A stretch of 64,000 bases of DNA from Spirodela intermedia (Eukaryota; Streptophyta; Magnoliopsida; Alismatales; Araceae): NCBI GenBank assembly GCA_902729315.2, contig LR746280.1, positions 912,501 through 976,500 on the forward strand, in the 5' to 3' direction. Below the pieces are notes generated by a model. The model was not told the DNA's origin, searched no databases, and worked only from the letters and a program-made list of their open reading frames with translations. A program made the position numbers and the translations under genes. How positions within the stretch are numbered: position 1 is the stretch's first letter; each line of letters opens with the position of its first letter. This document shows positions 23,349-36,251 of the stretch, in pieces.

Positions 23349-26300
23349 CTATCTTGCAGATGGGCTAATGCTTGCAAATGAATTGGGAGGAAGAATAGCC
23401 ATTGTATCTGTAGTAGTATAATCTGGGAAGTCCCCAGATGATTCAACTACTAGACAGTCCTTTAATTGGACAACCACAGTGCTTATAGTTGGTCTATCGC
23501 CAGAGTTGGGTGATGTGCATGACAGTGCGATCTCTATTACCTTCCATATGGAATTAACGTCGTAGTCACCACACATTCTTTGATCTGCAATATCGGCTAC
23601 ATCTCCTCTTTCCAATCTGGACTGCACGTACTGAGTTATGTGAGTTCTCTTGGAATCGTTAGCAATTGGTGGTTTTCCTGTTACAAGCTCTAGTAGTACG
23701 ATCCCGAAGCTGTAAACATCACTTGTCTCATTCAACCTACTTGTTTTGTAATACCTGCACAGAAAGAATACGAAAAATTGAGAAAATGCTCAAGATGAGG
23801 CTATTCCTTTGCCTCTATGAACAAAAGATGAATTTTCTATGACGTACTCAGGATCAAGGTATCCAGGAGTTCCTGCAATTAAAGTTGATATGTGAGTAGC
23901 CTCTTCATTTGTGAAAGACCTGGACAACCCAAAATCCGCTAGTTTGACTTCAAAGTTGTTGGTTAAGAGGATATTTGAAGGCTTGACGTCTCTGTGAACA
24001 ATGGGTGGCTTGCAACCACAGTGCAGATAATCAAGTCCTGGAAATTAAAATATGACCATCATATATCATTACAAGAATAAAACATAAGAAATGGTAAGAG
24101 GAAGAAAGATCAATGATGTATGAAGAACGGACCTTGTGCGGCTTCAAGTGCTATGCGGAGTCGTGCTCTCCAACTTAAGATATTAATATTGGCAGAGTCA
24201 CCTGTGTATGATTGATTGACATATGAGAACTTGAGAGGCGTACAAAATAAAGAAGGTTCAGTGAGAAACATGGCATTTTTCTCATATGTAAAGAGTGTTT
24301 CGTGTAGGAGAACCTGAGAGGTGATCTGCAAGGGAACCCTGAGGCACGAATTCATAGAGCAGTGCTAGGTTATCCTTACAATATCCTAACAATGATACTA
24401 GATATTTATGGTGTACTCTCCTCAAGAGTTGAGCCTGAAATTCCAAGATACATGTCATTTTTATGCATACAAACAAATAAGCACTGGGCCTTGCCTCAGT
24501 TCTAAGTAGAATATAATTTATCTACAATTGGGATTTCGTTTTCAGTCACTATGAGTTACCTCAGCTCTAAACTCCTTCGCTCCCTGTGTTGATGATGTAG
24601 AAAGTACTTTCACTGCAACTTCAGTTTCATCTTTTAAACGACCATAGTAGACAGTTCCAAAACCTCCTCTTCCAATTGGTCGGTCAAAATTATTTGTGAT
24701 ATTTACTACATCAGATGTTGAAAATTGGTCACTTTCAGAAAGCAGCCTATTTTCATTCCCCACTAACTGGCGGTTACCATCCCCTCCTCGTTGCTCCCTG
24801 TATAATTCTACTGCAATAAAATATAATGTTAAGATAACAGTATGATTGGGCTTCAAACAAGTGTTGATGTAGACTTGATGAAGTTAAAAAGTAACAGAAG
24901 TTATAGATATATACCTTGTGTAGGGTTTTGTGTTTTCTCCGCTCTTCTTCTTTTCCGGATACATATTATGGTGACGATCAGAAGTAGTAGAAAGGAGGCG
25001 GAAATAGCTATTGCAATGGGAATGATAATCTTTTTCTTCTTTGTTGTTGTTGTTGATTCACAGAGACTCACTGTGCTGCATAGAATTGGATTGTTTTTGA
25101 TCCTAAAATTATAACATCATAGGTGTCAGAATAGGGTAAATATATCATCCATTCCTGAACTTACTGTTTATCCAAGCTTTACAGAACGATTAGGCAAAGT
25201 TAAATAATGATCAAGTGTTTAGTGAGAGGTTATTATTTTCCTTTCTACTAGATGCATGTGACACAGTCATGTTTGATGCTCTAATTCTAACCAGGCGCCT
25301 GTTTTTTTTTCCAGCTATGGGGAAAAGTCAGTAATTAATGCTTTGGATATTTGTAAGGATCATATTTCGGAAAATAAAAATAATTGGGATAATACACAGT
25401 ATCGGTCTTATCTTGACTAATTTTATGAAATGAACGCATAGAAAGCTAGTTAGAAGAAACAATCTTGGCAAGTGCTTCTGTACTATCAATGTTTGAATTT
25501 TTTCTATCATCTACATTAAGGCTTTGCATCAATGAATTTTCTCATATCTTTTGTGTGGCTTGGTGGATAAGAAACTTGGAGTTTGGAGCAACACAACAAT
25601 GGGACATAATCAAGGTTTATAGATTTTTTCAGATTTTATTTTATTTTTACCCTTGTTAGCATAACTTTATGTTTGAAATTTCTTATACAGAATCATATTA
25701 TCCACTGATTATGGATGCAAAGCTAACCTTAATTGTAGTGATCCATCTTGCGATCTTTCGTAAAGAGTTTTCGGAATAGTTCCGTTCAAATTATTGCTTT
25801 CCAAGTTCCTGCAAACAGAGAATAGTTAACCATCAGATACTCCCTTTATGAAGAACAAAACTGGAGAGATCAAAGTTTCAAAACTTACAGGATTTTGAGC
25901 GCTGATAGATTCTCTATGTAAGCAGGTATTTCACCTGTAAAGTTGTTATACGATAAATCCCTGAAAGGAGTAGAGGAGTGTAAGGTGTAAAATTATTCAC
26001 TTTCTTGCTTGGAATGTATTAGCTTTGAGAGAAACCTTTCATTCTTGCTACATCAGAGAAACACAAACTCCTATTTGCCATGAAAAAAGGAGGCATGGAT
26101 TTTCTTTAGATTGCCGTTTTTTTATGCTCTATAGAATATTGGTGAAAACAGGACGAGGAAAGCACATTCAAGAATTTTAAATGAACTTACAAGGATTCTA
26201 AGTTTGTGAGGTTGGCTATAAAAGGAGGGATTCCGCCGCCCAATTCGCTGTGAGACAGGTTTCTGCAAGCCAAGATAATTTCATTCTTCGATGCCATATA

Positions 26301-28036
26301 ATTTCAAGCCTGGTTGCTTAGAAAAGAAATTTAGTTGATCATACTGTCAGAACTCACAACGAGGTTATCCTCCAGTAATTAGAGGCATTGGCGCTGCATT
26401 CCAGGCCTTCCCAGGTGAAGTTTTGTGGAACACACGGATCGCCATCCCAGTTCCTTTTAACTTTATACAAGTTCTTGAGCTTTGAAATGGCCTCCACTGT
26501 CATCCATGTGGGTGAGCAAGAGTAAGAATGCAGAACAGCTACAGTCTTGACAAAGATAATGCGTGAAGAATAATTTACGCCCATTACACCCATTTTCATG
26601 TATGATCGATGAAAAGAAGAAAGTAATAATTCTGCATTTCAGTACTAGACTGGGTTTCTGATCCCCTAGGTTATTCCTCTTGTGGGGTGATATCACGACC
26701 AGAGTGTATCAGAATTTATGATGAATCTCATGAATGAGACTTCGATCTATGGAAGCTTGAAGATAACTGTTTGTGTTAAAGATATTCCAGAGGGAAGAAG
26801 CCAGAGGGTGTCACCTTCGTCCTCGTCGGTCGGCTTCAAGGTTAGCTCTCTCATGGCGAACGTCTCGAGAGCGTTGATTATGGGGGGCAGAGTGGAGTTG
26901 GCCGTGGCCCGGAGGGAGTAGGTCAGTCCCCCCGGCTGGCCCGGCGGACGCGTGTAGGTAACCAGCGTCTTCAGGAAGTTTGGTCTTACCGGGCCGTAGA
27001 ACGGACTGTCGCCCTGATAGATTTTGAATTCCCTGGTCTCGTTGCCCCCCAGCTGCTGGAGCTCCGCGAAGTACATGACCAGGTGGGTGTGATCCTCTGG
27101 GCTCCCGGGAATGGTGATGTTTAAGCTCTCCGAGAGGGACGCCGCCGTCGCCGCCGTCTTCAGGACTGCCTGTGGCACAGGAAACCCATCCACTGGATCC
27201 ACTATGGCGACAGTGCTTATATTTCTGCCTAGTGGCACGGGGAACCACACGCGGTCGTAAGGGTCGGCCGGGTACCTGTACGAGAGTTTTTTAGAGAGAA
27301 GAGGAAGAGAGATGGGTAGAGATAGACCGGCTAGGGAGAGAGAGAGGACTTGATCTGGCCTTCGCCTCCGTAGTTACTCCGACCATCGAGCATGACGATA
27401 GAATGGGACGAGTTGACCAGGGTGTACGTGGAATTGGGAAGGGGCCGCAGCTCGAGCGCGGATATGAAGGGCGTCCCATTTCCCGTGTTCACCAGGCAGA
27501 CCTGCATACTCTCGGCGGCGGCGACAGCAATGATCTCCGTCCGACTGAAGTCGCCCGTTGTTAGAGTCACCCACAGGTTGACGCCGAGGTACAGGTCGAA
27601 CGTCGGCGGCCGACCCAGACCGTCGTAGTTCCCGTACAAGAACTCCGCGTTCACCCGATACTTGGCGCCCCGCACCAGCGGCCGCAGCGTGTAGCAGTTT
27701 CGAGTCCCATCAGGAAAACTCCGGACGTTGGCATAGTAGCGCCTGATGGACGTCAGATCGGTGCTAGGAGAGACCTTACTGTTCACTCCGGCGCTGGTGT
27801 AGGGCTCGTCCGGCGAGTAGGGGATCTGAGTAACCTGGTCTATGTAGCCAGAGTCGTCGTCGAGGCCACAGTCTATGCTGATGAATCCTGCAACAGAGAT
27901 GGAAGAGGATTCTTGCAGTTCCGCTCTGGAAGATGACAGAGTGTGGCGGAGGTTTTGTCGTACCAGCGGGGTTCTGCGCTGAGACTGCCATGGCCAGGAC
28001 GGCCAGCAGCAGCGCGAGGAGCGACATTGCCGCCAT
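23349..28036 (-). CDS. RLK-A: malectin-like/LRR receptor kinase (LRR-I group), intact
   Basis: Plasma-membrane receptor kinase; relatives include Arabidopsis IOS1 and FRK1, which act in immunity and stress. Exons: 27964-28036, 27350-27887, 26815-27275, 26358-26496, 26191-26262, 25889-25960, 25728-25808, 24915-25102, 24560-24810, 24314-24434, 24133-24201, 23848-24037, 23349-23754. They join without a break into 886 aa. Domains: signal peptide 1-21, malectin-like about 25-357, the GDPC motif, three LRR exons about 404-478, membrane span about 505-528, kinase about 582-860. Kinase residues seen: loop GRGGFG, Lys in [21 protein letters not shown] and GTPGYLDPE, so an active RD-type kinase is expected. 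The start at 28036 gives a clean signal peptide; an in-frame ATG at 28084 (MASS) is an alternative also present in RLK-B. The ligand is unknown. Confidence 0.95.
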
Positions 28037-29080
28037 GTTCGGAGTCCTTCCTTCTCCTTCCTTCGATTGGCCGGACGACGCCACAGGCGTCGGAGCGTCG
28101 GGTTCTTATAGATCGTAGTCTCTCCGGCGAGCAGCGACGCACTGGTTGAAGTGCAATTATTCTGAGGGGCTGGTGGCGTCTATCTCCGTCGTTGCCGCGA
28201 ACCCGCAACTCCCTGCAGGTCATGTGAAAGCGGACTTTGGATAGTCAAACCCTCCGGGGCAGTTGAGACATTCGAACGTGCTCCGATGCCTACGCGCTAG
28301 ATACTTGTTTGGGCAACAGGATTGAAAGGTCGTCGCTCTATCGGGGGCTAAGGATCTGGAACTAAGACAGTTTTGCGGCATCGTACAGCCTGGGTTACAT
28401 GAGCGGCGGCAGGGTTTCACAATGATTGGTCAAAAAAGTCAACCCCTTATTGTAAAAACTAGCACGGTCTACTTAAATCTTCTCGTCGGTTCATCAAGCA
28501 TAGGATCGGGAGTGGACAGAGTTCCCTTGTAATAACAATTTCATCGGGAAATGGGTCGAATTATTTCTCGAGATATCGGAAATTGTCTCATTTTACGATT
28601 TTGCGTGGTATTATTCGTCCGATATTTTCATTCAACATCGATGAACTAAATATGGAAGGTTCACCTACCGCAAATCCACCTACCGACATGTTCTTCAATG
28701 TTCTATATCAGAATTTTAATATTTTATTTTATCAAATGAAATTCACAGTCAACGATTTGGAAGTCAGCTCAGGCAGATCAGACCGACCCGGCCCATTTGA
28801 CTTTTCTTTCTTCCTATCCTAATAGTGGACTCCGAATGCCGGAGTTATGTCCTCCACCCTCCTCCCTCCTCCCCCGTTGCCGCCCCGTCTCCTCTCGCTC
28901 ACGCTATGTTCATATATTTATGGATTTCCCCGCCCACCTTCCCTCCTCTCTCGACGTTCCTCACGGCGGCCAACTAAGAATATACAGCGGGCTTTCTGCT
29001 CTCCGGGTATTCCTTCTTCCGGACGGGATGGAGGTCGTACATTCAGATTCGTACAAGTCAGCGTCCATCGTAGTCCGCAT
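28037..29080 (-). promoter_or_regulatory. Upstream region of RLK-A
   Basis: Aligns, with insertions and deletions, with the RLK-B upstream region 36252-37530. Shared blocks include the stretch near 28235-28440 (ending GTTTCACAATG-like) and the CCCGAATGC-type block near 28830-28980. It contains no recognised gene. No TATA box is assigned with confidence. Confidence 0.5.
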
Positions 29081-29082
29081 AC

Positions 29083-30650
29083 ATGACCAACTGCCACATA
29101 CATGACCACAAGTAGTCCCAAGACAGCTGAATGATAATCACGCAACGCAAATCTAAGAAACAATGGAAAGGAGAGCCGGAGGAGAAGAACGCGCCATGAT
29201 CATACGGGGGTGGTGGCAGAAGAGCGGAGTCAGGAGCCCAGATCCACTCACCTCCGCCGGTCTGCTCGCTGTCAGGTCCGCGAAGCTGCCCTCCTTCCCC
29301 GTGGCATTCGTGGTATCCGCCTGCTCCGGGTCATCACCCCGCGTTGATGAGGGGCAGAGGAGAAGGAGAAGAGGACGGATAGCAGGAGCAGGAATGAGAC
29401 AGCTCCTCATCGCAGGAGGAGCCCGGTGGAAGAAAACCAGCGAACACCAGGAGAAAGAGTCTGCAGGCCGTGGTTGAAGTAATGATCTCTCCCTGAGTTA
29501 CTGGAAACCTGCTGACCGGGGTCATATCTGAGAGAGAGAGAGACAGCGACTGAGAACGATAGAGATAGAGAGCGATAGAGAGCGAGAGGGGAGAGAGAGA
29601 GAGAAAGCGATAGAGAGCGACAGGGAGAGAGAGTGAGAGAGAGAAAGAAAGCGATAGAGAGCGACAGGGAGAGAGAGTGTTAGAGAGAAAGAAAGCGATA
29701 GAGAGCGACAGGGAGAGAGAGAGAGAGCGACAGAGAGCGATAGACAGCGACAGGGAGAGAGAGAGAGAGAGCGGGTTGACTCTGAGTTAGAGGTTTCTAA
29801 AGTGGGAGTGTTTTTGTGTTTTCTCCAAAGTTAAAACATAGCTTACAAAAATTACCTTAATAGTAAAATATTATTTTATGCCTTCACAGCTGAAAATCCT
29901 CCGTTCCAAATTTATTATTCCACCGAATTTTTTTATTGATGACAACCAAAACCTCTAAGACGCTCCTCTTTAGAAAAATTGTACAGAGATAGTAAATTAG
30001 TGTTCCCTCGGGACCAAATTAAAGGAAAAATTGGTTCAATTTTTATATTTAATTTAAAGGCTTTTGTCTCTCATCATTTGTTTTTTTCTGTTAAATAGCT
30101 AATATTGTTTATTTTTTCATATCCAACCAATGATATGGAAAACGTTGAATAAAATAAAAATAGAAATGGGCCTTGCCTTGAACTGTCCATTTTTTAGGGC
30201 CCAAATAAAGCGTAGAAAAATAAAAAACAGACCCACCAATTTACCATTTTGAACTTTTTTCAAAATAAATATATTTTAAATAATAATATATTTTTTATAG
30301 TTGGTATTAGCTTAGTCTTTAGTTATGATTATGATTCCAATTTTGTGCTTAGTGAATTCGAAACCACTAGGTCTACACGTGCAGATGTGTAGCCCCACTT
30401 GATTAAAACATGTTTTAACGACTCTATATAATATATTTAAACATATTAAAATAATATATTTAAGGCCCCTACTCTCCCCCGCCCAAGTCTTCAGGCCCGA
30501 ACTTAATTTTGAGCCGGACCGTCTGGGACAAACAAACTGGCCATGTTTATGTGGCTTGACTTTATAAGGCCCGAAACCCCTCTCGGCCCGACCCGTTGAG
30601 ACAAGATAATGTGGGCCGTCAAAGATGCCATCTTTAAATATCGGAAATGC
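29083..30650 (-). pseudogene. KEA: KEA 5' fragment: intron 1 piece, exon 1, leader and promoter
   Basis: Second copy of the KEA 5' end. The ATG at 29410 and the signal-peptide region are kept (MRSCLIPAP, then TGKEGSFADL). A 31-nt deletion against the intact exon (around 29272) shifts the frame before the RALEKEF segment. The exon-1 donor GTGAGT is still present, but exon 2 is missing: the intron side jumps from sequence like 9840-9890 to sequence like 10370. Upstream it carries an expanded GA-rich leader and then about 870 bases of KEA promoter sequence. Any transcript would encode at most an 85-aa secreted peptide, or splice into something unknown. It is the right part of the KEA-RLK duplication unit carrying RLK-B. 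Confidence 0.85.
29531..29771. repeat. GA-rich minisatellite in the duplicated KEA leader
   Basis: About 240 bases built of imperfect units of roughly 28-40 bases with the core GCGATAGAGAGCGACAGGGA, repeated at least four times. The same position in the intact KEA gene (about 10827-10891) has only a short GA tract, so the array expanded after duplication. Confidence 0.85.
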
Positions 30651-31616
30651 CTACCCGTCAGTCCCTTCTGTCCCCCTCTCTTCTTCTCTGCCCCCTCTCT
30701 CCCCCTTCTCTCTTCTTCTCTGCCCCCTCTCTCCCCCTTCTCTCTTCTCCTCGCTGCCGGCTTCTTCTCCCTCTGAAGCGGCACGTTTTGCAGTCTTCCT
30801 CCTTTCTCTTTCTCCAGCTGCGGATCTCCCTCATCAGCGCGCCCTTTATCACTTCTCGTCTACTACAGTCCGTCCCCCCTTTCTCTCTGGCCAAGGGCCG
30901 CAACCTTCCTTCCTCTGTTCTGTGACAGCGTGACTGGCCGCCTCCACCGTCCTCTAATCGGGGTCCACGCTTGTCGACTGCTCCATACGCCGCCTCGTCC
31001 CGCTAGTCTAAGGAACAACGGTGTGAAAGCCCGGAAGGGGACGCCAGATCTGTGAGCAGAGGTCACAAGAAAAACATTTGGTGTCCACGTCTAGAGGTGA
31101 TGCACCTCTACCAGTCTTTTGGCTTGGGCTCGATTTTTCATGTTCTCGAAGGCTTCCACATCATTGCTATTAGCCAGGTTACATAACAAGTTTCCTGCTT
31201 TATCTTTATATTTACTTAATTCATCTGATAAGTGATTCTTCCTCCAGCCAAGGGAAAAATCAGTTTTCAGGGCTTTATCTGCTGAATTTTCGGTTTTGAT
31301 GATGTTTCAAGGGATCAAAATATCGCAGATTAAAACATTCTTGTGTGAAACGTTATGCGATTAATTTTCAATCAAGTATGCATACATGTTGAGTAAATCC
31401 TTCCGATTTCAATTTTCTTCATCGTGTATAACATTTATCTGATTGACAAATTAAAGTGGATGCATGGCAATAAATGCTCTAAATAACATACGATGATCGC
31501 TGTCTTAAACAAATTGGATGCGGGATTTACTTAACCCTGGAAGCATGTAGGATCGATTCAGTCTTTAGTTTCATACATGGAATAACCTGTCTTAAATTTT
31601 ACACGCCTTAAAAACC
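30650..31616. other. Spacer of the duplication unit, CT-rich, then RLK-B 3' flank
   Basis: CT-rich sequence at 30.65-30.90 kb followed by GC-richer DNA to about 31.07 kb aligns with 59.57-59.83 kb and resumes at about 60.20 kb in unit 3. The AGGAACAACGGTGTGAAAG clause is nearly the same in both. The rest (31.12-31.61 kb) matches the RLK-A 3' flank. The many open frames here come from low-complexity CT sequence. Confidence 0.6.
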
Positions 31617-34600
31617 CTATCGTACAGATGGGCTGATACTTGCAAATGAATTGGGAGGAAGAATAGCCATTGTATCTGTAGTAATATAATCTAGGAAGTC
31701 CCCAGATGATTCAACTACTAGACAGTCCTTTAATTGGACAACCACAGTGCTTATAGTTGGTCTATCGCCAGAGTTGGGTGATGTGCATGACAGTGCGATC
31801 TCTATTACCTTCCATATGGAATTAACATCGTAGTCACCACACATTCTTTGATCTGCAATATCGGCTACATCTCCTCTTTCCAATCTGGACTGCACGTACT
31901 GAGTTATGTGAGTTCTCTTGGAATCGTTAGCAATTGGTGGTTTTCCTGTTACAAGCTCTAGTAGTACGATCCCGAAGCTGTAAACATCACTTGTCTCATT
32001 CAACCTACTTGTTTTGTAATACCTGCACAGAAAGAATACGAAAAATTGAGAAAATGCTCAAGATGAGGCTATTCCTTTGCCTCTATGAACAAAAGATGAA
32101 TTTTCTATGACTTACTCAGGATCAAGGTATCCAGGAGTTCCTGCAATTAAAGTTGATATGTGAGTAGCCTCTTCATCGGTGAAAGACCTGGACAACCCAA
32201 AATCCGCTAGTTTGACTTCAAAGTTGTTGGTTAAGAGGATATTTGAAGGCTTGACGTCTCTGTGAACAATGGGTGGCTTGCAACCACAGTGCAGATAATC
32301 AAGTCCTGGAAATTAAAATATGACCATCATATATCATTACAAGAATAAAACATAAGAAATAGTAAGAGGAAGAAAGATCAATGATGTATGAAGAATGGAC
32401 CTTGTGCGGCTTCAAGTGCTATGCGGAGTCGTGCTCTCCAACTTAAGATATTAATATTGGCAGAGTCACCTGTGTATGATTGATTGACATATGAGAACTT
32501 GAGAGGCGTACAAAAGAAAGAAGGTTCAGTGAGAAACATGGCATTTTTCTCATATGTGATTGGTGTTTTGTGTAAGAAGAACCTGAGAGATGATCCGCAA
32601 GGGAACCCTGAGGCACGAATTCATAGACCAGTGCTAGGTTATTGTTACAATATCCTAGCAATGATACCAGATATCTATGGTGTACTCTCCTCAAGAGTTG
32701 AGCCTGAAATTCCAAGATACATGTCATTTTTATGCATACAAACAAATAAGCACTGGGCCTTGCCTCAGTTCTAAGTAGAATATAATTTATCTACAATTGG
32801 GATTTCGTTTTCAGTCACTATGAGTTACCTCAGCTCTAAACTCCTTCGCTCCCTGTGTTGATGATGTAGAAAGTACTTTCACCGCAACTTCAGTTTCATC
32901 TTTTAAACGACCATAGTAGACAGTTCCAAAACCTCCTCTTCCAATTGGTCGGTCAAAATTATTTGTGATATTTACTATATCAGATGTTGAAAATTGGTCA
33001 CTTTCAGAAAGCAGCCTATTTTCCTTCCCCACTAACTGGCGGTTACCATCCCCTCCTCGTTGCTCCCTGTATAATTCTACTGCAATAAAATATAATGTTA
33101 AGATAACAGTGTGATTGGGCTTCCAACAAGTGTTGATGTAGACTTGATGAAGTTAAAAAGTAACAGAAGTTATAGATATATACCTTGTGTAGGGTTTTGT
33201 GTTTTCTCCGTTCTTCTTCTTTTCCGGATACATATTATGGTGACGATCAGAAGTAGTAGAAAGGAGGTGGAAATAGCTATTGCAATGGGAATGATAATCT
33301 TTTTCTTCTTTGTTGTTGCTGTTGATTCACAGAGACTCACCGTGCTGCATAGAATTGGATTGTTGTTGATCCTAAAATTTTAACATCGTAAGTGTCAGAA
33401 TAGGGTGAAGATACCATCCATACCCGAATTTACTGTTTGTCCAGATTGATTTATGCAAATTTAACTAAAGATTGAGAGTGCAGTGAGAGACTATTCTTTT
33501 TTTTTCTAGTTGATGTGTGTGACACAGTCATATTCGATGTTCTAATGCGAACCAGGCACCGGTTTTGTTTCAGTATGGGGAATACTTAATAATTAATGTT
33601 TTGCTTATTTGTAAGGACCATATTTTGGAAAATAAAAATAATTTTGATAATACCTGGTCGGTCCTGTCTCAAGGAATTTTTTGAAACGAAAGCATACAAA
33701 GCTAGCCAGAAGAAATAATATTTTCCTAGTGCTTCGGTACTAGCCATCTCTGAATTTTTTCTATCGTCCACCTAAGACTTTGTATCAACTATCTTTTGTG
33801 AGGCTTGGTGGATAAGAAACTTGGAGTTTGGAGCAACTCAATAGTGGGAAAAGATCAAGATTTATGGATTTTTTTAATGATATTTTCCCCCTTGTTAGCA
33901 TGACTTTTTGTTTGAAATTACTAATACCGAGGCATATATCCAATGATCATGGATGCAGAGTTCACCTTAGCAGTAGTAGTGATCCATCTTGTGATCTTTT
34001 GTAAAGAGTTTTCGGAACAGTCCCATTCAAATTATTGCTTTCCAAGTTCCTGCAGAGAGGGAATATCTAACCATCCGATACTCCCTGGATGAAGAACCAA
34101 ACTGGAGAGTTCAAAGTTTTAAAACTTACAGGATTTTGAGAGCTGGCAGTTCCTCCATGTAAGCAGGTATTTCACCTGTAAAGTTGTTATACGATAGATC
34201 CCTGAAAGGAGTAGACGAATATAAAGTGTAAAATTGTCTATTTTCTTGCTTGGAATGTATTAGCTTTGATAGCAACCTTTAACCCTCGTTACATCAGATT
34301 AGCACAAACTCTTATTTGCCTTGAAAAAAAGAAACTATATATAGTTGATCTGAAACATTTTTCATTTAAAAAGAGCCATGCGACTTCCTTAACTTGCCGT
34401 TTTTTCATGCTCCATAGAATATTGGTCAAACAGGATGGGGAAAGCACGCTCAGGATTTTGAAATGAACTCACAAGGATCTTAAGTTCGTGAACTTGGCTA
34501 TAAAAGGAGGAATTCCACCGCTCAATCCGCTGTGAGACAGGTTTCTGCAAACCAAGATAATTTCATTCTTTGGTCCCATATTATTTCAAGCCTGGTGACT

Positions 34601-36251
34601 TAGGAAAAGAATTCAGTTGATCATACTGCCATAACTCACAAAGAAGTTATCCTCCAGTGATCAGAGGCATTGACGCTGCATTCCAGGCCCTCCCAGGTGA
34701 AGTTTTGTGGAACACACGGATCGCCCTCCCAGTTCCTCTTTACTTGATACAAGTCCTTGAGTTTTGAGACGGCCTCCACTGCCATCCAGGCGGGTGACCA
34801 AGAGTAAGTAAGAATGCAGAGATTTATATAGGTGAAGATTAATTTACTATGCATATTTTCATTCATGATCGATGAGAAAGAAGAAAGAATTGAGGATTAT
34901 TCTACTTCCCTTGACTATTCCTCTCATGGTGGTATAATCAAAGTGTATCGACGAATCTCATGAATGATAACTGTTTGTGTTGAAGATGTTCCTGAGGGAA
35001 GAAGCCAGAGGGGCTCACCTTCGCCCTCGTCGGTCGGGATCAGGGTTAGCTGTCGCACTACGTACGTCTCGAGGGCGTTGATTATGGGAGGCAGAGTTGA
35101 GTTGGCCGTGGCCCGAAGGTAGTAGGTCTGCTGCCCTGGCGGGCCCGGCGGGATCGTGTAGATAAGGTGCGGATCCAGGGGGGGGCTGGGCCTTAACCGG
35201 CCGAAGAACAGCCTGCTGCCCACGTAGATGTCGAACTCCCTAATCTCATCGGCCCTCAGCTCCTGGAGCTCCTCGAAGTACATGACCAAGCAGCTGGTCG
35301 CATCGGGGATCCCGGGAATTGTGATGTTCAAACTCTCTGACAGAGACGCTGCCGTCACCGCCGTCTTCATGACGGCCTCCGGCGCCACAAAGCCATAGCC
35401 GTCCACCGGATTCACTGTGGCGTTAGTGCTTATCCTTCTGCCTAGTGTCACAGGGTGCCACAGGCGGTCGTAGGGGTCGGCCGGGTACCTGTACGAGAGT
35501 TTTTTAGAGAGAGGCAGATAGATAGGTAGAGATAGACGGCTAGCAAACTAGAGAGAGAGAGGACTTGATCTGGTCTTCCCCTCCGTAGTTTCTTCGAACC
35601 CCGAGGAAGACGATAGACTGGGACGAGTTGACCACGGTGTACATGGAATTTGGAAGGGGCCGCAGCTTGAGCGCGGATATGAAGGGCGTTCCATTTCCCG
35701 TGTTCACCAGGCAGACCTGCATGCCCTCGGTGGCGGCGAGAGCGATGATCTCCGCCCGATTGAAGTCGCCGGCTTCCATGGTCACCCACAGGTTGACGCC
35801 CAGGTATAAGTCGAACGTCGGTGGCCGACCCAGACCGTCGTAGTTCCCGTACAAGAACTCCGCGTTCACCCGATACTTGGCGCCCCGCACCAGCGGCCTC
35901 AGCGTGTAGCAGTTGCGAGCCCCGTTGGGAAAACTCCGGACGTTGGCGTAGTAGGACATGATCGACGTCAGATTGGTGCTAGGAGAGACCTTCCTGTTCA
36001 CTCCGGCGCTGGTGTAGGGCTCGTCCGGCGAGTAGAGGATCTTTGTATCCTTGTCTGTGTAGCCAGAGTCGTCGTCGAGACCACAGTCGATGCTGATGAA
36101 CCCTGCCACAGAGATGGAAGAGGAGTGTTGCAGTTCTGCTCTGGAAAACGGCGGAGGGCGGCGAAGGTTTTGTCGTACCAGCGGGGTTCTGCGCTGAGAC
36201 TGCCATGGCCAGGACGGCCAGCACCAGCGCGAGGAACGACATCGCTGCCAT
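31617..36251 (-). CDS. RLK-B: malectin-like/LRR receptor kinase, tandem paralog of RLK-A, intact
   Basis: Exons: 36179-36251, 35565-36102, 35019-35488, 34640-34778, 34473-34544, 34130-34201, 33966-34049, 33184-33371, 32829-33079, 32583-32703, 32401-32469, 32116-32305, 31617-32022. They join without a break into 890 aa, three residues longer than RLK-A in exon 3 and one longer in exon 7. Domain order is the same: signal peptide ([20 protein letters not shown]), malectin-like region, GDPC, three LRR exons, membrane span, RD kinase with [14 protein letters not shown] and ADFGLSR. The last exon differs from RLK-A at only 3 of 128 residues, while the extracellular exons differ much more. Both AATAAA-like hexamers of the RLK-A 3' flank are mutated here. 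It could bind a different ligand from RLK-A while signalling alike; that is inference. Confidence 0.95.

Noticed and set aside
24842-25114. Plus open frame of 90 codons with a hydrophobic run, also at 33111-33383
   Set aside because: Antisense shadow of RLK exon 8 (membrane span); conserved only because the two genes are near-identical there.
26811-27248. 145-codon Gly/His-rich open frame on minus
   Set aside because: Out-of-frame shadow of RLK-A exon 3; the in-frame reading is a malectin-like domain.
28084-28084. Upstream ATG (MASS...) as the RLK-A start
   Set aside because: Possible, and also present in RLK-B, but the downstream ATG at 28036 places the hydrophobic signal peptide at the N-terminus.
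30503-30933. Several overlapping open frames of 80-100 codons on both strands
   Set aside because: They arise from CT-rich low-complexity sequence, giving Ser/Pro/Leu or Arg/Glu runs without a domain.
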